Shown one piece after another: positions 60,101 through 64,000 of a DNA stretch of 64,000 bases. The translations under genes and the position numbers were made by a program. The DNA comes from Sclerurus mexicanus (lineage: Eukaryota > Chordata > Aves > Passeriformes > Furnariidae): contig VWZF01003703.1 in the NCBI GenBank assembly GCA_013396755.1, positions 1,795,541 through 1,859,540 on the forward strand. The letters are read 5' to 3'. A model generated the notes under the pieces. It ran no database searches, was not told the origin of the DNA, and was given only the letters and a program-made list of their open reading frames with translations. Position 1 is the stretch's first letter, and the number at the start of each line of letters is the position of its first letter.

Positions 60101-63100
60101 GAAGTACTTGAACAAAAAGGCACAATCACTCAGACAAATCCATGTCAATGCAAGGTTTCCAAGGAAAAGACTTTTGACATAAATGAAAAAGTATAGCTTG
60201 GATAAATCAGTTTACTTGAACAGGCCATTCAAAATATCATAGAATTAAGGGGTAGTTTGGGTTGGAAGGGACCTCAAGTCTCACCTCATTCCACCCCGTC
60301 ACGGGCAGGGACACCTTCACTAGCCCAGGTTGCTCCAAGCCCCGTCCAACCTGCCCTTGGATACTTCCTGGGTGTCCATTTAATGCAACAGATTATTCTA
60401 CACTTATAAAATATATTTATCTAATTAATGCCTCACTTATGGATCATCTCTCAGGTCTGAGATGCTCATTTTTCACATATAACTGGATTCAGGGGAATTC
60501 ACTGTTTCCTGCACTAAACTACCAAAATGGCCTTAAACTAATCCATTACAAACATATTTTATTTTCTGTTTTTCCACCCATAGTGTACTTGTTCCACCTG
60601 TAGCCAAGACCTTTCTCATGGCCCAATAACGAAACTTCCCATCACACGAATGTTCTCATGCCATCACCTCCAGCGCTCAAGTGTCTGAGCTCTTCACAGC
60701 CATTACTTTTTTAAGGATATAAAGAATTCCATGGCATTTTATATATCGGAACGACAGCCTTCTCTGACCTGAGCAGAATCCCTGAGACCACAGTACTTCT
60801 TTAAGCAACTCCTCAACACATAAAACTAAATTCAGATGGAGGAACAGGCAGCTGGAAAAGAACTGAAGGCTTTGGCGAGGCCAAATTATCAAGAAAACAA
60901 TGGGCACGTCACAGAGTATGGGATAAAATCCTCTTATACAGGGAAACATCCAACTCCACCAATTTTTTGCACCCTTTCCCACTCCACAAGCTTCTACTTC
61001 TTTCACAGGGCACCTTTCAAACAGGGAAACAGAGCAAACAGAAACCTTAGAGGCAAGAATATGTTACATATAAAAGCAGGTCCACCTCAGGCATTAAGAA
61101 TTCATCTGGAAAAATGTGATCATCACTTAAAACTGGAGCATAATCCTTCTGCAGAACAGGGCCAGATCAAGTTTTCATGGGTATCACCTTTACTTCTGCA
61201 GCTTCTTTACTTTTGCAACACAGGACTCTCTAACTGATGACAGTGAAAAGGATTTTTCATTGCATTCACACGTGGAGGTTCCTCCAAAAGCAACGTTAGT
61301 TCCCAGGGATTTCTGCTCTTCAGCTTAACACTGAGGGAACAGACACGTTCAAATGGCAATTCCCTGCCTTATACACACAAAAGGGAAGATTTTAGGGACA
61401 ACCCTGGAGTAGGTAGGAGTGGTTTGGCTTAATCTTACTTTACATCTCAGATCTGTAAAATACAGTTCCTTTATTTTTATTAAGTACTGAAGGTAGAACT
61501 GTCCTCAACCTGAGAGTGCCTCTCCAGTTTTGGAGGAATTTCAAGTGGGAGATTCAGACCCTATTAAAATACAGAATATAAAACAGGAATGTTTCCTTCA
61601 TTACTTCTCATAGACTCTTAAATGCCGACTTAATGTAAAACTGCAAATAAGAAGTGAAAAAATAGGTGTAATCACTTATGATTGGTGTTTAACTTGCAAT
61701 TTAAAGCTGAACACATCCTCTATTTTTGGAAAAAAACAGCAACCAGATCAATGTAAGTAGGAAGTAAAGGAATAATATCCCCCCAGAGAGGCATCTCAGA
61801 AGAAAAACCAAGAGGATTAAATTTACATTTGCTCTAATTTCACAAACATCTGGAGATCAACCAGGAATTAATGCAACCCTGCAAAGACATTATACTCCTT
61901 TTCCACTGGATTCAGCAAGTTTCCAGGAATCCTTATCACAGAGAGGAATTAGCTGTTGCAGGAAAATTGCAGGAATAAACTGTTGCAGGAAAATTCACAC
62001 AGGAAGAAAAATCTGGCTGTGAACAAAATCAATTCCTAATCTTTTTGAGGAGCAGGGAAAAGGAATTCCCCGAGGAATCCTCCAACCTTCTTGCTCCTAA
62101 AATAACATCCCATGTACTTGAGTGACATAGGCACTGAGTGGTATGAAATGATAAATCTTTTACAGGGACTTACCATCAGAACTTGTTAGAACAAAGCTCT
62201 CAGCATGGGATTGCTTCTTCCCACCGACGCTCCTGGGAAACCAGTGGAGATCTATGGGATAAATATCATCTGGAAGTTTCACCACTCGAGTTGTCTCACT
62301 CGTCAGAGGGTTCCACTTCATAATCTGGTGATCATCACTGCAGGAATAGAGTTCATCAGCTGTTGTCCATCCCACACAGCTCACCAATTCCTTATGTTCG
62401 ATTAAATTAAGGAATCTGTACATTTTAACTATTAAAAATAAGCTTACAAAATACCTAAGCTATGCAGAACTGAAGGAACGATACAGGAAGATTATTTTCA
62501 TAAGATTACATGGAATGTTTTACACCAAAAATATGAGTCCCCTTTCTGGTTTTTTTGCTCTTTTGTGCCAAGAAAAGAGCTGGTAGAAATTCAGCCAAAA
62601 ATAAAAGAAATTATCCTGTAAAAATGTAATTCTTATTATGCAAAGTTACTGAAACAGCTGAAATGTTGGATTACACCTTTAGAAGGGTCTCAGTGCACAA
62701 TGCAAGTGCAAAACACCCAACTGTCATTCAAAAGAGTTGGTTTAATAACACATCATACATGAATTACTATATATCCAATATATTAGTAGGAAAATCAGTT
62801 TTTTAAGTCAGGTAGATAAATCACTGCTCTTATTTGCTGTCTGGGAAAGCTTTCAAATTATCCCTACAAATAAGAAGGAGAAGTCAAAACTTTTGAGCAA
62901 AAACATTGAGAGCTTCTGAAGTGCAGTTATTTTACTCCAAGAATGTTCAGCATCTCTTAAAACACTGTCCTTAAAGGCTGCTCTGAAGGCCAAGGTGAAG
63001 AAAAGAAACAAAAAGCCACCTGCAGTTTACTAATATTTTACTGTAACTTCTATGCTAAAGAAATATTTGCTGGAAAAGTGTCTCCTCAGAACGAACAAGA

Positions 63101-63168
63101 TGTTCTGTTTTTTTTCTGTGACAAAGGATATGTTTTGGTTCCTTTAAAAGTGAAGTCTTCAGTCTCAT
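36108..63168 (-). CDS. IFT80: Intraflagellar transport protein 80
   Basis: WD-repeat subunit of the IFT-B complex that builds cilia; mutated in human Jeune/short-rib dysplasias. Eighteen coding exons: 63132-63168, 62174-62395, 58985-59095, 57052-57120, 53799-53908, 53458-53547, 52345-52482, 47705-47884, 46512-46630, 45929-46003, 45354-45517, 43144-43208, 42560-42695, 42047-42194, 41481-41652, 40075-40164, 39808-39980, 38565-38688, then 36108-36221 as the last. Every phase agrees, giving 778 residues; I recall 777 for human. The N-terminal half forms WD blades (SCVGWTTADELYSCSDDHQI, YSVAWGPDSEKVLY, ITSVAWALDGELFAVGSF). The C-terminal half is helical TPR-like (WACLAAMAVANKDMATAEIA, LAVKHKTHVDTVLAYRQKF). 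Start: ATG giving MRLKTSLLKEPKHKELVSC, spliced through an AT-AC intron. The C-terminus (ERDRAAGGPAWRTSVTVQQ) departs from the mammalian end. Confidence 0.95.
42860..42950 (+). mobile_element. CR1 3'-end remnant in an IFT80 intron
   Basis: GGGGTTGGATTTAGATGGTT, AGGTCCCTTCCAACCCAAAC, then CATTCTGTGATTCATGATTT: about 90 bp of CR1 terminal sequence, antisense to IFT80. Confidence 0.78.
51187..51437 (+). repeat. Inverted repeat, left arm (IFT80 intron)
   Basis: Runs from TATGGAGCAGAAAAGAAATC to CATCAGATGATGGAAATTCT. Its reverse complement lies at about 51954-52185, with roughly nine in ten bases matching by eye and a few indels. The arms are separated by about 516 bp. Confidence 0.88.
51954..52185 (-). 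repeat. Inverted repeat, right arm (IFT80 intron)
   Basis: Reverse complement of the left arm, from AATTTCCATCATCTGATGTC to TTCTCTGCTCCATA. It ends about 160 bp from the 52345-52482 exon on its intron side. No transposase or known element was recognised in the arms or spacer. Confidence 0.88.
53595..53675 (+). mobile_element. CR1 3'-end remnant
   Basis: CTTGACCTCGATGATCCTGG, GGTTTTGCCCAACCTTAATG, ATTCTCTGATTC: the 3' tail of an older CR1 subfamily, just upstream (in gene order) of the 53458-53547 exon. Confidence 0.65.
55155..55272 (-). mobile_element. CR1 LINE 3' fragment
   Basis: CAGGGGCAGGGACACCTCCC, CAGGCTGCTCCAAGCCCTGT and GACACTTCCAGGCATGGGGA in minus orientation. Confidence 0.8.
55490..55682 (+). 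mobile_element. CR1 LINE 3' fragment
   Basis: GGGAGGGTGGGCAGGCGCTG, GCTTGGAGCAACCTGGGCTG and CCCAAACCATTCCAGGATTC. Opposite in orientation to the copy at 55155-55272, so the pair can fold back in the IFT80 transcript. Confidence 0.85.
59100..59290. repeat. AT-rich low-complexity tract
   Basis: Nearly pure A/T sequence with TATA and ATTA steps directly upstream (gene order) of IFT80 exon 3 (58985-59095). It gives that acceptor an AT-rich rather than pyrimidine-rich approach. Confidence 0.75.
60236..60378 (-). mobile_element. CR1 LINE 3' fragment
   Basis: TCATAGAATTAAGGGGTAGT, TTGGGTTGGAAGGGACCTCA and GCCCAGGTTGCTCCAAGCCC, in the large IFT80 intron between exons 2 and 3 (minus orientation). 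Confidence 0.82.
62396..63131 (-). other. IFT80: U12-type AT-AC intron 1 of IFT80
   Basis: The minus-strand intron begins ATATCCTTT (63131 downward), the exact U12 AT-AC donor consensus. It ends TTCCTTAATTTAATCGAAC with AC at 62397-62396. TTCCTTAAT at 62414-62406 is an exact U12 branch-site match, with the branch A about 11 bases from the end. Splicing rebuilds a His codon (C|AT) and yields the conserved KEPKHKELVSC. No GT-AG alternative gives this product. Confidence 0.92.
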
Positions 63169-63459
63169 CTCAGCTGTTCAGGTGGAGCATTAAAAACCAT
63201 GTGTTAGAACTGTAATACAAGAAAACAAACATATACATAAGTAGCATCTCATATATATATATATACACAAGTAGCCAAAATTAAAAAGGAATATGTTAAC
63301 ACTAAAATAAGAAGTTTTGGAGTAATTTTACATTAGTACTGTGGAAAAATAAGCACCAAACCAGACCTTTTTTGTACAGTGTACAGCTGTAAAATCATCT
63401 TATGGTTTAGTATAAACAGAGTGGACAATTTAAAGAAAAGGTGATACTGAGAACAGAGG

Positions 63460-63545
63460 ATCCTCGAATTGTTAAAGTTGGAAAAGACCTTTAAGGTCCT
63501 CAAGTCTGAAACATTACAGGCTGAAGCAGTGAAGTTCCCTTGTGG
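63460..63545 (-). mobile_element. CR1 3'-end remnant
   Basis: GAATTGTTAAAGTTGGAAAA and GACCTTTAAGGTCCTCAAGT match the start of minus-oriented CR1 copies. It lies in the presumed IFT80 upstream region. Confidence 0.6.
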
Positions 63546-63639
63546 CGACACATAGCCAGGACGGTGGACAGAAGGGAAAACCTGTTCTTTTCCTTTCAAA
63601 GACAGGCCCAGAGCTTCCCTCTGATTTTGGTTACCATTT

Positions 63640-63840
63640 AATCGGGCTGTGTGTGCCCCTAGGATGCTGAACGCCCCCCAGGGTGCCACTGCCACTGCCT
63701 TGCCCCGGCACATCCACCCCACCCACCCCAGAGAGCAGCTCCCAAGGGATCCAGGGACGGGGCAATAACCGGGAGTTATTCCGGCCGGGAGATCACAGAC
63801 TCCCGGACACCGCCTTCGGGATGCTGGAGGGGAGAGCGGG
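63640..63840. promoter_or_regulatory. GC-rich segment, possible IFT80/SMC4 promoter side
   Basis: GC-rich, moderately CpG-rich sequence begins about 470 bp upstream of the IFT80 start codon. In mammals SMC4 lies head to head with IFT80, so this may be the edge of a shared promoter. No core motif is clear, and the IFT80 5' UTR exon cannot be placed. Confidence 0.3.
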
Positions 63841-63892
63841 ATCGGGGACGGCCGAGGAGATGGAGCAGGAGAGGGATGGGGAGCGCAGGGAA

Positions 63893-64000
63893 TGCCAGGG
63901 AGCAGGATGGGGGAATGAGAGCGGGGAAGGAACCCCAGAGAGCAGGATGGGGGAATGAGAGCAGGATGGGGGAATGAGAGCAGGATGGGGGAATGAGAGC
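63893..64000. repeat. 19-bp tandem repeat at the window edge
   Basis: Four or more copies of AGCAGGATGGGGGAATGAG, still continuing at base 64000; the first copy is interrupted. Confidence 0.9.

Noticed and set aside
62174..62423. IFT80 start at ATG 62421-62423 (MYRFLNLIEHK)
   Set aside because: The U12 AT-AC splice to 63132 recovers the conserved MRLK...KEPKHKELVSC N-terminus. The alternative overlaps the U12 branch site.
63640..64000. First exon of SMC4
   Set aside because: No ATG with SMC4-like sequence could be read. Synteny predicts SMC4 just beyond the window.

Overview
The window is vertebrate nuclear DNA, almost certainly avian. It carries many CR1 LINE 3' ends of the bird type (ending in ATTCTATGAT-like runs), has compact spliced genes, and shows the gene order IL12A - C3orf80-like - IFT80 known from human 3q25.33, which I place on the bird chromosome 9 syntenic block by inference. 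The species is not identifiable from sequence alone. There are no prokaryotic operons, CRISPR arrays or phage genes.

Layout. (1) About 2.86-6.58 kb, + strand: IL12A (IL-12 p35) in five coding exons, with a TATA box, a consensus kB site, several minisatellites and an AU-rich 3' UTR. (2) About 7.4-17.6 kb (possibly to 19.7 kb), - strand, convergent with IL12A: a FIIND (ZU5-UPA) protein ending in a death domain, related to the FIIND module of NLRP1/CARD8 and to the ZU5-UPA-DD end of PIDD1. It has an NLS-like linker and serine/acidic upstream exons. Two of its exons are duplicated by a local assembly error. Its probable CpG-island promoter holds a 345-base gap. (3) About 20-30.8 kb: CR1 fragments and non-coding sequence with no gene I can support. 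(4) About 30.9-32.3 kb, + strand: a very GC-rich small gene, probably the C3orf80 orthologue. It is shredded by the assembly: the first 11 codons end at a single N, and the last 50 codons sit 850 bp away between two other single Ns. (5) 36.1-63.2 kb, - strand: IFT80 in 18 coding exons (778 residues by my splice model). Its first intron is a textbook U12-type AT-AC intron. (6) The last 350 bp are GC-rich and end in a 19-bp tandem array.

Functionally, IL12A encodes a secreted cytokine subunit, the FIIND-DD protein is a candidate intracellular innate-immune or cell-death adaptor, and IFT80 is an intraflagellar transport (IFT-B) WD-repeat protein. The three are neighbours by synteny, not an operon. 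The most novel object is the FIIND-DD gene: it keeps the His and Ser of the FIIND self-cleavage site at the exact 27-residue spacing, but has Leu instead of Phe at the cleaved position. All splice sites were read by eye, and homology statements rest on recalled family features, not on a database search.
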